Part shown: positions 35,271 to 44,782 of the stretch, piece by piece
Position numbering within the stretch: the stretch's first letter is position 1
How the letters are laid out: every line of letters begins with the position of its first letter
Assembly: GCA_009782775.1 (NCBI GenBank)
Contig: WRIL01000009.1
Coordinates: forward strand, 1 to 64,000
Source of the DNA: Desulfovibrionaceae bacterium
GTDB taxonomy: Bacteria > Desulfobacterota > Desulfovibrionia > Desulfovibrionales > Desulfovibrionaceae
Direction: 5' to 3'
DNA: 64,000 nucleotides
Notes under the pieces: model-generated
Seen by the model: the letters and a program-made list of their open reading frames with translations, nothing else
Database searches by the model: none
Told to the model about the DNA's origin: nothing
Made by a program: the position numbers and the translations under genes

Positions 35271-36701
35271 ATGTTCGCAACGAAAAGCAAAACTATTTTT
35301 CTCCTGACCATCCTGCTCTTGCCGTGCCTGGCGCCGACCGCATTCGGCGCGGCTGGAGATTCCGGGGTCAGTGGCTGGCAGGCGGAAATCGCCGACTATG
35401 CCCATGCCCCGTCCTTTTTGCTGGCCGTGGACAAAAAAGAACAATTGCTCAGGGTTTACGAGCGCCGCAGTCCTTTGCTCCAGGCTGCGGAATTTCTCTG
35501 CACCACTGGTCAGAACGAGGGCGACAAGCTGGTCCGGGGGGACATGAAAACCCCTGAAGGCATTTACTTTGTGGTTTCACACATCAGTTCTGGCCTGGAT
35601 TACGCCTTGTACGGCAACGAGGCTTATCCCCTGAATTACCCCAACCCGGTGGATCGTCTGCGCCGTAAAAGCGGCAGCGGCATTTGGATCCACGGCAAGG
35701 GCGTACCGCTGATCCCTCTGGACAGCAACGGTTGCGTGGGTATGCGCAACCAGGACCTGGCGACTTTTGAGCCCGCGCGTTTCATCGGCCAGCCTGTGGC
35801 CCTAGCCCTTCAAATAGCCGCCCCGCAGAAAAAAAACGGCGACAAAGAGGCCGTAGCCATGGAACTGGCCTACTTGGTGGAAAGCTGGGCCACGGCCTGG
35901 AGCGACAAATCGGAACGTTTTTTTGATTTTTACGACCAAGAGGCTTACGGTCTGGCCCAGGGGCAGCCTTTCAGCCGCTTCAAGGCCCACAAGCAGGCGC
36001 TGTTCAGCTCCCTACCTTGGATTAAAACCACGGCCGCGGATTTGCAGATCCTGGAAGGCCCCGGTTACTGGGTCACCTGGTTCAACCAGAACTACGCCAC
36101 CCCCGGCCTCCAGAGCAACGGCACCCGCCGCCTGTACTGGCAGAGGGATGCAGAGGGCGGGATGCGCATTGTGGGCATGGAATGGATCAAAGACCTTCAT
36201 AGCCCCTTCCTATATGCCGAAGCCGGTTACCAGGCACCAACGGCCGTTTTGAGCGATGCGGTCTCCCCCTCTCCGCTACCGGCCGCTCCCGCGCCCCCAA
36301 GCGCCCGGATGGAAGTGGCGGCTGCTCCCCCGTCCGTAGCGCCTTCCAAGCCTGTCCCCAACTCCGGAGTTATGGAACTGATCCAGGAGTGGCAGGCGGC
36401 TTGGCAGAAGCGGGATTTGCCGAGCTATACCGCCTGTTACGCGGAAAACGCCGTACAGGACGAACGTCGCGGCCTCCAGGCCATCGTGGAACACAAGCGC
36501 AGGCTTTGGGCCAAGACCGGCGAGCTCCGGATCGAACTGCTGGATATCGTCCTGGAAGACGGCGACTACGGCCCGCACGTCAGGATGCTCCAAAATTACC
36601 GGGATAGCAATGGTTATGCGGATCAGGGCAAAAAAATCCTTTACCTGGAATTTGACCATATCTGGCGCATAACCCGCGAAGAGTGGACCCCCTTAAGGTA
36701 A
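35271..36701 (+). CDS. Csd6-like L,D-transpeptidase-fold protein with two NTF2-like domains
   Basis: A 476-residue exported protein (signal peptide about 1-25). Residues about 45-190 are a YkuD/YafK-type catalytic domain with the expected His in GSGIWIHGKGVP and catalytic Cys in DSNGCVGMRN. Two NTF2-like domains follow at about 205-320 and 370-476, joined by a Pro/Ala/Ser-rich linker. Helicobacter Csd6 and Campylobacter Pgp2 combine this catalytic fold with one NTF2 domain and trim tetrapeptides to make cells helical. I chose ATG 35271 over 35190, which lies inside pyrE. The membrane protein gene follows in 3 bp. Confidence 0.85.
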   Translation: MFATKSKTIFLLTILLLPCLAPTAFGAAGDSGVSGWQAEIADYAHAPSFLLAVDKKEQLLRVYERRSPLLQAAEFLCTTGQNEGDKLVRGDMKTPEGIYFVVSHISSGLDYALYGNEAYPLNYPNPVDRLRRKSGSGIWIHGKGVPLIPLDSNGCVGMRNQDLATFEPARFIGQPVALALQIAAPQKKNGDKEAVAMELAYLVESWATAWSDKSERFFDFYDQEAYGLAQGQPFSRFKAHKQALFSSLPWIKTTAADLQILEGPGYWVTWFNQNYATPGLQSNGTRRLYWQRDAEGGMRIVGMEWIKDLHSPFLYAEAGYQAPTAVLSDAVSPSPLPAAPAPPSARMEVAAAPPSVAPSKPVPNSGVMELIQEWQAAWQKRDLPSYTACYAENAVQDERRGLQAIVEHKRRLWAKTGELRIELLDIVLEDGDYGPHVRMLQNYRDSNGYADQGKKILYLEFDHIWRITREEWTPLR

Positions 36702-36704
36702 AAC

Positions 36705-37484
36705 ATGCAACCGCCCAGCGTCAAACCCACTTACAGCATTATCCTGATGCGCGACGATTTAGGAGTGAGCGCCTTTCGTCTGCACAGCTTCTGGATCAAG
36801 CTGTTTATCTTCCTGCTGGTGCTCCTCATCGCCGCTGGCGCACTCGGGGCCTATGGCACTTTTTATTATAAAAACCGTTACGAAGCCACGGCTTCCGAGC
36901 GTCGCGACCTGCAACGCGCCTTGGGCGAAAACAAAATCAAACTGGAAAGCCTGATAAATGAAGGACTGGTGGGGCGCTTCACCGGAGGCGACCCCGGCCC
37001 AAGCCGGACACAGACCGCGAATCTGTCGACACCCTACATCAGCACCCCCACCATCGTGCCCAACCAGAGCGACTTGGCCGTGCTCCTGCGGCAGATCGGA
37101 CCGATGCGCTCCGCCGGCACGGAAAATGATCTGGAAGAAGACGCGCTCATGGAACAACACCCGGTGCGCATAAGCAATCTCAAAACCGCCTTTGAGGGGG
37201 ACGACCGCCTGCGGGTCACTTACGACCTGCATAACCAGCAACCCGGACTAACCCTGATCGGGCGTTGCGGCCTAGCCCTGATCACCCGTGAAGGCGCGGT
37301 CATTGACATCACCGCCGGCGCGCGCGGGGTGCTCACCTTCCAGATCGCCCGCTACCGCAAGATGGATATCCTCTCCCGTATCCCTCCCAATGTAAAAAAA
37401 GAAAACATCTCCAAGATCCAGGTCTCCGCCCAGGCCAACGACTTGCCGCCTTATCAGAAACAGTTCGCCTTCTTCTCGGAATAG
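36705..37484 (+). CDS. Single-pass membrane protein with coiled coil, unknown function
   Basis: Not recognised as a named family. The 259 residues have a cytoplasmic N-terminus of about 30, one strong membrane segment (KLFIFLLVLLIAAGALGAYG, about 31-50), a heptad-like stretch about 60-85, a Ser/Thr/Pro-rich spacer and a beta-rich periplasmic domain (about 150-259). The N-terminal lead-in RDDLGVSAFRLHSFWIK resembles the anchor of membrane-bound M23 peptidases, but no peptidase domain follows. Three bases from the L,D-transpeptidase-like gene, it may be its scaffold in cell-wall remodelling. Confidence 0.6.
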   Translation: MQPPSVKPTYSIILMRDDLGVSAFRLHSFWIKLFIFLLVLLIAAGALGAYGTFYYKNRYEATASERRDLQRALGENKIKLESLINEGLVGRFTGGDPGPSRTQTANLSTPYISTPTIVPNQSDLAVLLRQIGPMRSAGTENDLEEDALMEQHPVRISNLKTAFEGDDRLRVTYDLHNQQPGLTLIGRCGLALITREGAVIDITAGARGVLTFQIARYRKMDILSRIPPNVKKENISKIQVSAQANDLPPYQKQFAFFSE

Positions 37485-37527
37485 CCCGCCAGCCCTCGCT
37501 GCTCTACCTCCCCATGCAGATGAACGA

Positions 37528-37556
37528 TTGACAGAGCACGGGCTTTATTTTATAAA
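37528..37556 (+). promoter_or_regulatory. Sigma-70 promoter of tRNA-Leu
   Basis: TTGACA (37528-37533), a 17-base spacer and TATAAA (37551-37556), 27 bases before the tRNA. Near-consensus and correctly placed. Confidence 0.8.
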
Positions 37557-37583
37557 AATTTTTGCCTGTACACCTCCATACTA

Positions 37584-37670
37584 GCCGGAATGGTGGAATT
37601 GGTAGACGCAGCGGACTCAAAATCCGCCGGGTGCAAGCCCTTGAGAGTTCAAGTCTCTCTTCCGGCACCA
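37584..37670 (+). tRNA. tRNA-Leu (anticodon CAA)
   Basis: An 87-base class II tRNA. GCCGGAA pairs with TTCCGGC, discriminator A, CCA encoded. The anticodon stem GCGGA/TCCGC encloses loop CTCAAAA, giving CAA for UUG codons. The long variable arm is typical of leucine tRNAs. It has its own promoter. Confidence 0.97.
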
Positions 37671-37750
37671 TCTCTTCACAGAAAAGCGGGAGTAAATAGC
37701 TATCTCGTCAGCATCGACGGGGTACTCTAAAATATTTAAGGAGGAAGCGC

Positions 37751-39580
37751 ATGAGCATCATCAAGGCAAGCAAAATCGGCACCGCCGTTTGTCTTTTGTG
37801 CCTAGGCATACTTATCGCCTGCGCGGTTCTGGCCATTTCCGGAATCTCCGACATGGAAAAAGCCAACCACAAACGCTTTGAGTCCACCCTCCTCGCCCAG
37901 GAGGTCAGGGGCACCTCTTCAGGGCTTACCGCCAATGCTAGAGCCTACGTCAGCACCGCTGACAAGGTGTATGAGGATGCTTACTGGAACCTAGTTAAAA
38001 TCCGCTCGGGCGAAATGAGCAGACCGGCGGATGCGGCGGTCGCTCCCGGCTTCACCATCCCCATGGGTACCCTCCTGATCAATGCCGGATTCACTGAAGA
38101 AGAACTGGCCCTGCTGGAAGAATCCGTAAAGATCTCCAGCGACCTGGTCTTGCTGGAAGATGAGGCCATGAACGCGGTAAAGGGATTATTCCAGGACAAT
38201 TCAGGGAAGTACACCGTAAAAAAAGCTCCGGACCCGGAACTGGCCCGGCGCCTGATGTTCGGCAAGGACTATGACGCGACCGTACGCCATATAATGGAAC
38301 CAAGTTATAAATTTGACTCCCTGGTCGCTAAGCGGCTCAACGCGGAGAGCGCGGCGGTGAAACATTCGCTGGATCGGGCCATCGTGGCTTTGTGCGTGTC
38401 CGTGGCTATAATGGGCGTCTTGCTGCTGGCCGGCATATCCATGCTGCTGCGCAAGGTAATGGCTCCCATCCGCGCCAGCACCGTTTACGCCCAGGCAGTG
38501 GCCGAAGGGAACCTGGACGCGCCCAGCCCACGCTTTGACACCACGACAAACAACGAAATAGGCGCCATGATTTCCTCCATGAAAAAAATGGTCACCAATC
38601 TCAAGGAGCGCATCCTCCATGCCGAGGAAATGGCCGCTATGGCTGAAGAGCACGGCCGCAAGGCGGATACGGCCATGCAGGACGCCCTGGAAGCGAAGAA
38701 CCAGGCCGAAAGCGGGCAGCAGACCCTCCTGAGCATCGCCGGAACGGTTGACGAAATGGCCCGCCGTCTGTTCAGCGCCACGGAAAACTTGGCTACCCAG
38801 GTCCGGGACTCGGAACGCAGCGCCGAACAGCAGCAGGGAGGCGTCGCCTCTTCGCTCACCTCCATGGAACAAATGAACGACGCTGTGCTGGAAATAGCCC
38901 AAAATACCGGTGTGGCCGCGGAGGAAGCGGATAAAACCAAGGTCCTGGCGGCCAACGGCGAATCAGTCATGCGGCAGTCCGTGGATTCGATCAACACGGT
39001 GCAGCAGGATACCCGCGAGCTGAAAGAACGCATGAATGAACTGGGCAAACAGGCCGAAGCCATCGGCGCGATCATGGTGGTGATCTCCGATATCGCCGAT
39101 CAAACAAACCTGCTGGCCCTGAACGCGGCCATAGAAGCCGCCAGGGCCGGAGAGGCCGGGCGCGGTTTTGCCGTGGTCGCTGACGAAGTGCGCAAGCTCG
39201 CTGAAAAGACCATGGGCGCCACCACAGAAGTGGGGCAGGCTATCAAGAACATTCAAAACGAAGCGCGTTCAAGCATCGCCACCGTGGAACACACCGCCGA
39301 CGGTCTGGACAAGGCCACGGAACTGGTGGGCAAGTCCGGGGACGCGCTCAAGGACCTCGTACAGGGCATCTCCCAGACCGCCTTCCAGATAAGCGGCATC
39401 GCCACCGCTGCCGAGGAACAATCCGCCACCAGCGAGCAGATCACCAAGACCTTGCAAGAGATAAACCAGCAGGCTGAGCGCACCACCAGCGCCATGCTCC
39501 ATGCCTCGCGGGCAATCAACGAGATCATTGGCCTATCGCGGGATCTGCAGACCAATGTGGAAAAATTGCGCGGCCAATAG
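37751..39580 (+). CDS. Methyl-accepting chemotaxis protein
   Basis: A 609-residue chemoreceptor. Membrane segments lie at about 10-32 and 208-232. The roughly 175-residue periplasmic domain between them looks helical. HAMP follows, then a long cytoplasmic coiled coil with the signalling tip [20 protein letters not shown] and [18 protein letters not shown]. Gln/Glu pairs in the flanking helices could be methylation sites. No C-terminal CheR-tethering pentapeptide is seen. The ligand is unknown. AAGGAGG precedes ATG 37751. It appears monocistronic. Confidence 0.95.
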   Translation: MSIIKASKIGTAVCLLCLGILIACAVLAISGISDMEKANHKRFESTLLAQEVRGTSSGLTANARAYVSTADKVYEDAYWNLVKIRSGEMSRPADAAVAPGFTIPMGTLLINAGFTEEELALLEESVKISSDLVLLEDEAMNAVKGLFQDNSGKYTVKKAPDPELARRLMFGKDYDATVRHIMEPSYKFDSLVAKRLNAESAAVKHSLDRAIVALCVSVAIMGVLLLAGISMLLRKVMAPIRASTVYAQAVAEGNLDAPSPRFDTTTNNEIGAMISSMKKMVTNLKERILHAEEMAAMAEEHGRKADTAMQDALEAKNQAESGQQTLLSIAGTVDEMARRLFSATENLATQVRDSERSAEQQQGGVASSLTSMEQMNDAVLEIAQNTGVAAEEADKTKVLAANGESVMRQSVDSINTVQQDTRELKERMNELGKQAEAIGAIMVVISDIADQTNLLALNAAIEAARAGEAGRGFAVVADEVRKLAEKTMGATTEVGQAIKNIQNEARSSIATVEHTADGLDKATELVGKSGDALKDLVQGISQTAFQISGIATAAEEQSATSEQITKTLQEINQQAERTTSAMLHASRAINEIIGLSRDLQTNVEKLRGQ

Positions 39581-39645
39581 GAGCGGGTTAAAGCCCCGCC
39601 CCACGGCTACCGGGATGGCGGCCAGACTCCGGGAACCCGTTTTTA

Positions 39646-40218
39646 CTAAAAATCCAGATGCACGCCCAGCCCCAGGCCCCCGGAAGGAGGAGCCCAGGGA
39701 AAAAAATCCGGAGCCAGACGGCCGGACGGGACCGGAGTCCGCTCGTATTCGCGCACGAACATGGAGGTAAACAGGCCGGAAAGGGCTATGCTCCCGGCCA
39801 CATCCACCCAGTCGTGCTTATTCGCGTGAATACGGGTATAAGCGGTGAAAGAGGCCAGGGCGTAGGGCACGATGGCCTGCCGGAAACCATAGCGTTTATG
39901 GATGAAAAAGGCCGGGGCAAAGGCCTTAGAGCTATGCAGGCTGGGAAAGGCGTCCTGGGCGTCACCAGGCTGCCAGTCCGGCCTCTTGCGGTTGGTCCAG
40001 ACCTTGAGCTTGTTGGTGGCAACTCTGACGGCGGTATAACTGAGCCCCAACTGGGCCGCCCCCTCCAGACCTCCTTCATAGATGACGGTCCAGGCAACGG
40101 CGCAACTCATCATGTAATCCGATATATCATCGCCCCATTCCACTCTGTCCCTGCCCCAGGCCGGCTGCGCTAGCGCTAGCGCCAACAGCAGGATCAAGAC
40201 TTTCACACCGCCGGACAT
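39646..40218 (-). CDS. PAP2 superfamily phosphatase
   Basis: A 190-residue membrane or exported phosphatase with a hydrophobic N-terminus ending in AQPAWG. The three PAP2 motifs are present: KVWTNRKRP (K-x6-RP), PSLHSSKA (motif 2, with Leu for the usual Gly) and RIHANKHDWVD (R-x5-H-x3-D). The family dephosphorylates phosphatidate, undecaprenyl diphosphate or similar lipid phosphates. Start 40218 abuts a 177-bp divergent gap before the second ABC operon. Confidence 0.88.
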   Translation of the reverse strand: MSGGVKVLILLLALALAQPAWGRDRVEWGDDISDYMMSCAVAWTVIYEGGLEGAAQLGLSYTAVRVATNKLKVWTNRKRPDWQPGDAQDAFPSLHSSKAFAPAFFIHKRYGFRQAIVPYALASFTAYTRIHANKHDWVDVAGSIALSGLFTSMFVREYERTPVPSGRLAPDFFPWAPPSGGLGLGVHLDF

Positions 40219-40395
40219 ACCCCGCCTCCCAGGAATTTTAAGGTTCAGCCATACCCCAGATATTGAAAACGCGCCACCATTACCTTCAGCGGCTATTTAC
40301 TTGCCGCCGCAAGTTTACTACAAAACATAGCCACGCGGCACGCCGCGCCGGCCTGTTTATCGTCCACCGTAAACCCTACAACCCAAGGAAACTCC

Positions 40396-41142
40396 ATGTG
40401 CAAACGTATCCTGCTCGCCCTGCTGGCTCTCGGCCTCTTCGCCGCCCCGGCCCTGGCGGCCCAGAAAGGCTATATCAACGGCATTGACGCCAACTATCCT
40501 CCCCATGCCTACGTGGAGGCCGGGCAGCCAACCGGCTTTGATGTGGAGGCCCTGAACTGGATTGCTAAAAAAATGAATTTCGAGATCAAGCATGTGCCCA
40601 TGGATTGGGACACCATCGTTGCCAGCCTCCTGGCCAAAAAAATTGACATGGTCTGCTCCGGCATGAGCATTACCCCGGAACGCCAGGCCAGGGTCAACTT
40701 CAGCGATCCTTATTTTGTCGTGCGCAAGGTGCTGGTGGTGCGCGACAACAGCGACCTGACCAGAAATCAGGTTTTGCAGGGCAACAAGAAAGTCGGCGTC
40801 CAGCGCGGCACCAACGAGGCCGAAACCCTTGAGAACAGCAAAGGCCCCAATGGCTGGAACTATACCCTGACCTATTATGATTCCGCCCCTCTAGCCGTCG
40901 AAGACCTTATCAACGGACGCGTGGACGCCGCCGCCATGGACTCGGCCCCGGCCAATGACGCCATCAAAAGGGGGAAGAAACCGGTGCGCATCGTCGGCGA
41001 ATTCGCTGATCCCGATGACTTCGGCGTGGCCATACGCAAAGAAGACGCCGAACTGCTCAAGATGATCAACGAGGGCTTCAAGTTGCTCACGCAAGACCCC
41101 TTCTGGCAAGAGCTCCAGGAAAAATACGACAGTTTCCAGTAA
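40396..41142 (+). CDS. Periplasmic amino-acid-binding protein (second ABC operon)
   Basis: A family 3 solute-binding protein of 248 residues with signal peptide LLALLALGLFAAPALA. GIDANYPPHAYVEAGQPTGF opens lobe 1, MDWDTIVASLLAKKIDMVCSGM is the family signature, and RVDAAAMDSAPANDAI is the hinge return. It is about as divergent from the protein at 7193-7936 as family members usually are, suggesting a different ligand. AAGGA lies upstream of ATG 40396. Confidence 0.94.
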   Translation: MCKRILLALLALGLFAAPALAAQKGYINGIDANYPPHAYVEAGQPTGFDVEALNWIAKKMNFEIKHVPMDWDTIVASLLAKKIDMVCSGMSITPERQARVNFSDPYFVVRKVLVVRDNSDLTRNQVLQGNKKVGVQRGTNEAETLENSKGPNGWNYTLTYYDSAPLAVEDLINGRVDAAAMDSAPANDAIKRGKKPVRIVGEFADPDDFGVAIRKEDAELLKMINEGFKLLTQDPFWQELQEKYDSFQ

Positions 41143-41151
41143 TATAAAACC

Positions 41152-41197
41152 GGGCCGCCGCCCTTCCCCTTTAATGGGGCTTAAGGGTGGCGGACCC
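41152..41197 (+). promoter_or_regulatory. Large hairpin between binding-protein and permease genes
   Basis: CCGCCGCCCTT (41155-41165) pairs with AAGGGTGGCGG (41183-41193), with one G-T pair, and is extended by GGG/CCC outside and CCCC/GGGG inside. It lies in the 72-bp gap after the binding-protein gene. No U-tract follows. It is probably an mRNA stabiliser or processing site that lets the binding protein be made in excess. Confidence 0.65.
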
Positions 41198-41214
41198 AAA
41201 ATCTTGTTTTACCA

Positions 41215-41895
41215 ATGTGGGAATACCTTTCCTCCCTGGCCGGCGAGTTGCCGTATATCCTTCAGGGGTCGCTGACCACCTTGCTGGTGGTATTTTTCGC
41301 CCTGGGGCTGGGTTTAATTTTCGGACTTCCCCTGGCTCTGGGGCAGATCTACGGCCCCCTGGCCCTGAACCGTCTGGTGCGGATCTATGTCTGGTTTTTC
41401 CGGGGTACCCCCATCCTGGTGTTGCTCTACCTTTTTTATTTCGGGCTGTTTATCGCCCTGAACCTGGACGTTTCCGCCTTCGCCTCCTCCTGCATCGTAC
41501 TCGGGCTGACCAGCGCGGCTTATCAGTCACAAATCTTCCGGGGAGCCCTGGAATCCCTACCCCACGGGCAGCTCAAGGCCGCCCGCGCCCTGGGCATGAG
41601 CGATACGGAGGGCATCCGGCACATCATTCTGCCCCAAGCCCTGCGCCTTTCCATACCCGGCTGGTCCAACGAATATTCCATCCTGCTCAAGGACAGCGCC
41701 TTGGTGCATGTACTGGGCGTGCCGGAACTCATGGCCCGTTCCCATTATGTGGCCTCGCGCACTACTTGGCATTTTACCTACTATATCCTGGCCGGAATCC
41801 TCTACCTGATCATAACCGTCCTAGGGCTGAGGCTTTTGCGCAGCCTGGAAACAAAAACCCGCCTGCCCGGCTATGCGGCTTTAAGCCATGAGTAA
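41215..41895 (+). CDS. Amino-acid ABC transporter permease (first of two)
   Basis: A 226-residue HisQ/GlnP-type permease with about five membrane segments. The EAA-loop region GQLKAARALGMSDTEGIRHI is recognisable, and the C-terminal ETKTRLPGYAAL is typical. There is no evident ribosome-binding site before ATG 41215, so it may rely on coupling or on hairpin-dependent exposure. The stop overlaps the ATPase start by 8 bases. Confidence 0.93.
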   Translation: MWEYLSSLAGELPYILQGSLTTLLVVFFALGLGLIFGLPLALGQIYGPLALNRLVRIYVWFFRGTPILVLLYLFYFGLFIALNLDVSAFASSCIVLGLTSAAYQSQIFRGALESLPHGQLKAARALGMSDTEGIRHIILPQALRLSIPGWSNEYSILLKDSALVHVLGVPELMARSHYVASRTTWHFTYYILAGILYLIITVLGLRLLRSLETKTRLPGYAALSHE

Positions 41896-42667
41896 AACGC
41901 AAGAAACCGTGTTATGCCTGGAGGGCATCCGCAAGGACTTGGGAGGGCGTCGGATCCTGGATCAGGTTTCCCTTTCCCTGTGCAAGGGAGAACTCAAGGT
42001 GCTCATAGGCCCTTCAGGGGCGGGCAAGAGTACTCTGCTACAATGCGCAAACTGCCTGGTCCGGCCGGATCAGGGCGAAATTTTTCTGGACGGCGTGCGG
42101 CTGGACCAGCGTAGCGGCCTGGAACTACGCCTTTTCCGCCAGCACGTGGGGATGATCTTCCAGGATTTCAACCTCTTCGATCACCTGACCGCCCTAGGCA
42201 ACGTGAGCATCGCCCTGGAAAAGGTACGCGGGGTTTCCAAGGCTGCGGCCAGAGAAAGAGGGCAGGCCGAACTCGCCAGGGTAGGGCTAGGAAACCTCGC
42301 TTCTCTGTACCCAGCTGAACTCTCCGGGGGGCAAAAACAGCGCGTGGCCATTGCCCGCGCCCTGGCCATGGACCCTAGGGTCATCCTGCTAGACGAGCCC
42401 ACCTCCGCCCTGGATCCGGAACTGGTGGGCGAGGTGCTGGCCGTCATCCGTGATCTGGCCGACGGCGGCATGACCATGCTCATGGCCACTCACCAGATGG
42501 ACTTCGCCCGCGCCTTGGCCAGCGAAATCCTCTTCATGGAAAACGGAAGGATCATCGAACAGGGCGCGCCGGAAACCCTCCTCCACCCTGCCGCTGGAAC
42601 ACGCACCCTGGATTTCTGCACCCGCCTCTCCATGGAACTGGAAGGCCGAAAAACGGATACTCAATAA
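41888..42667 (+). CDS. Amino-acid ABC transporter ATPase (second operon)
   Basis: A 259-residue polar amino-acid ABC ATPase. Walker A GPSGAGKST, Q-loop FQDFNLF, signature LSGGQKQR, Walker [15 protein letters not shown] and switch His in ATHQMDF are intact. It sits between two permease genes, the arrangement expected for a heterodimeric HisQM-like importer. The tail after about 245 is polar and specific to this protein. Confidence 0.94.
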   Translation: MSKTQETVLCLEGIRKDLGGRRILDQVSLSLCKGELKVLIGPSGAGKSTLLQCANCLVRPDQGEIFLDGVRLDQRSGLELRLFRQHVGMIFQDFNLFDHLTALGNVSIALEKVRGVSKAAARERGQAELARVGLGNLASLYPAELSGGQKQRVAIARALAMDPRVILLDEPTSALDPELVGEVLAVIRDLADGGMTMLMATHQMDFARALASEILFMENGRIIEQGAPETLLHPAAGTRTLDFCTRLSMELEGRKTDTQ

Positions 42668-42670
42668 AAT

Positions 42671-43339
42671 ATGGACTGGATCTTTTATATGGAACGAGTG
42701 CTGCCGGTGCTGAACCGGGGGGTATGGATGAGTTTGGCCCTGATCCTGCCTTCAGCCGTGCTGGGGTTGGCGGGCGGGATCCTCCTGGGGGTGGCCCGCG
42801 GCTTCGGCCCGGCCTGGATGCGCCGGATCGGAGACATCTACACCGCCATTTTCCGGGGGATTCCCCTGATCATCCAGCTTTTCATCCTGTATTACGCTCT
42901 GCCCAAGCTGGGGCTTTACCTGGACGGCTTCAGCGCGGCGGTGCTCGGTTTTATCTTGTGCAGCACGGCCTACCACTCGGAATACGTGCGCGGGGCCGTG
43001 CTGTCCATCAAACAAGGGCAGTTCCGGGCAGCACAGGCCCTGGGCATGAGCCGCCTGCAACTGGCCTGGGGCATCCTGATCCCCCAAGCCTTGCGCCGGG
43101 CCCTGCCGGGTTGCGGCAACGAAATCATTTATCTCATCAAGTATTCTTCCCTGGCCTACCTGACCACCTGCGTGGAATTGACCGGCGAAGCCAAAATCCT
43201 GGCCTCGCGCACCTTCCGCTACACGGAGATCTTCATGGTCGCCGGGCTCTATTACCTCTGCCTGACCAGCCTGGCCTCTCTCCTGCTGCGCAAAATTGAG
43301 GATAGACTGCGTATCCCCGGCTTCGGCCGGCAAGGATAA
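42671..43339 (+). CDS. Amino-acid ABC transporter permease (second of two)
   Basis: A 222-residue HisM/GltK-type permease that should pair with the product of 41215-41895. GQFRAAQALGMSRLQLAWGI is the EAA loop and about five membrane segments are visible. It starts 3 bp after the ATPase stop. Its stop lies 3 bp from the convergent stop of the minus-strand peptide-ABC ATPase, with no room for a terminator between. Confidence 0.93.
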   Translation: MDWIFYMERVLPVLNRGVWMSLALILPSAVLGLAGGILLGVARGFGPAWMRRIGDIYTAIFRGIPLIIQLFILYYALPKLGLYLDGFSAAVLGFILCSTAYHSEYVRGAVLSIKQGQFRAAQALGMSRLQLAWGILIPQALRRALPGCGNEIIYLIKYSSLAYLTTCVELTGEAKILASRTFRYTEIFMVAGLYYLCLTSLASLLLRKIEDRLRIPGFGRQG

Positions 43340-43342
43340 CAT

Positions 43343-44335
43343 TCAGGCCCAGCATCGCACCTGCCCCGCGCCGACCGGACGCAGTTCAGGAATCCGTCTG
43401 AGACACAGGGCCGCGGTCTCCGGGCAACGGGGGGCAAAGGCGCAACCCTCCTCCCAGCCGGGAATGGTTTCAGCCGAGGAATTTGCCCAAGCGCGATCCG
43501 TAAGGCCTTCGGAGGGTAAAAGACGCTTTTGCCCTGAGGCGGCCAGCAACATCCTGGTATAGGGATGCCGCGGCTGATGGAACAGGCTTCCGGCCTCGCC
43601 CTCTTCCACGATCCGGCCAAGGTACATCACGGCTATCTGGTCGCTCATGTGGCTGACCACGGCCAAATCATGGGAGATGAACAGGTAGCTGAGTCCCAGG
43701 GCTTCCTGGCGATCTTTAAGCAAATTGAGCACCTGGGCTTGGACCGAGGCGTCCAGGGAGGAGACGGGTTCATCGCAGATGAGCAATTCCGGACCAGGGG
43801 CCAGGGCGCGGGCCAAGACAACGCGCTGGCGCTGGCCCCCGGAAAATTCATGCGGGTAGCGTCCAGCATCCGACTGGTCCAACCCCACCTCGGCCAGCAG
43901 GGCCTCCACCCGCGCCCGCCGCGCCCGCCTGGACAAGGCCAGGCCGAGCAAAGGTTCGGCGATGCTGCTGCCGACACGCAGGCGCGGATTCAAAGACGAA
44001 TAAGGATCCTGAAAAATCATTTGCAGACGGGCGGGCAGACTCCGCCGGAAAGCCCGAGCTTCGGAGCCGGAGGACGCGGGTGAGCCCTTCTCCGGAAAGA
44101 GCGGACGGCCGTGGAGAAAGACATTGCCGGAAGAAGGATTAAGCAGGCGGGCGGCCAAACGGGCCAAGGTGGATTTGCCGCTGCCGGATTCGCCGACCAG
44201 CCCCAGGGTGGAACAGCGTCCCAAAACCAGGCTCACTCCATCTACCGCTCTGACCGTGGATGACTTCCAAAAACCGCCGGACCTGAAAGATCTGCTGATT
44301 TGCCGGATTTCCAGAAGAGGAGATTCTTCGTTCAA
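43343..44335 (-). CDS. Oligopeptide/dipeptide ABC transporter ATPase (OppF/DppF type)
   Basis: A 330-residue ATPase of the peptide/nickel import family. Walker [13 protein letters not shown], signature FSGGQRQRV, Walker B LLICDEPVSSLDAS and the Opp-type C-terminal Cys-containing domain CAFAPRCPETAALC with HPYT preceding it are visible. Opp/Dpp importers need two ATPases, two permeases and a binding protein, and none of those partners is in the window. Instead it overlaps a Fur-family gene by 4 bases at the end of a three-gene minus-strand operon. Confidence 0.9.
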   Translation of the reverse strand: MNEESPLLEIRQISRSFRSGGFWKSSTVRAVDGVSLVLGRCSTLGLVGESGSGKSTLARLAARLLNPSSGNVFLHGRPLFPEKGSPASSGSEARAFRRSLPARLQMIFQDPYSSLNPRLRVGSSIAEPLLGLALSRRARRARVEALLAEVGLDQSDAGRYPHEFSGGQRQRVVLARALAPGPELLICDEPVSSLDASVQAQVLNLLKDRQEALGLSYLFISHDLAVVSHMSDQIAVMYLGRIVEEGEAGSLFHQPRHPYTRMLLAASGQKRLLPSEGLTDRAWANSSAETIPGWEEGCAFAPRCPETAALCLRRIPELRPVGAGQVRCWA

Positions 44336-44781
44336 GGACGCCGCGCTCCGCCCCGGCAGTCCGGACAGATGCCATAGAGGTACATGCGGTGGGCAGTGAG
44401 CTTGAAACCGTGCCTGGCCGCCAGATCCGCCTGCAGGTGCTCAATGTGTTCATCCAGCACCGGCACGGTCTTGCCGCATTCTTCGCAAATCAAGTGATCG
44501 TGGTGTGCGCTTTCCATATGCGCTTCAAAAAGGGTCACATCGCCGCCGAAACGCAACTCCCGGGCCAGACCCGCATCCCGCATCAGCTTCAGGCCGCGGT
44601 AAACCGTGGCCTGGCCGATCGAGGCATCCAGGCCGAGCAATCGCCTATAGAGGTCTTCCGCGCTCAGATGTTCTTCACTTTTATAAAATTCCGCCAGGAT
44701 CAAACGACGCTGGCTGGTCAGCTTCATGCCCCTTCTGGACAGGTAAACGGCGAATTTTTCTTCAGCTTTGCCCAAATTCAT
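44332..44781 (-). CDS. Fur-family metal or peroxide regulator
   Basis: A 149-residue Fur/PerR/Zur-type repressor: winged helix with TSQRRLILAEFYKSEEHLSAE and QATVYRGLKLM as recognition helix, then the metal-binding domain with HMESAHHDHLICEECGK and a C-terminal CPDC that completes a structural zinc site. The exact metal or redox signal is not decidable from sequence alone. I start it at ATG 44781; upstream frame belongs to the previous gene. It starts 1 bp after the radical-SAM stop and overlaps the ATPase by 4 bases. Confidence 0.9.
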   Translation of the reverse strand: MNLGKAEEKFAVYLSRRGMKLTSQRRLILAEFYKSEEHLSAEDLYRRLLGLDASIGQATVYRGLKLMRDAGLARELRFGGDVTLFEAHMESAHHDHLICEECGKTVPVLDEHIEHLQADLAARHGFKLTAHRMYLYGICPDCRGGARRP

Positions 44782-44782
44782 A

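Noticed and set aside
39590-39660. Terminator after the chemoreceptor gene
   Set aside because: Only a 3-4 bp stem (CGGG/CCCG) before TTTTT; too weak to call.
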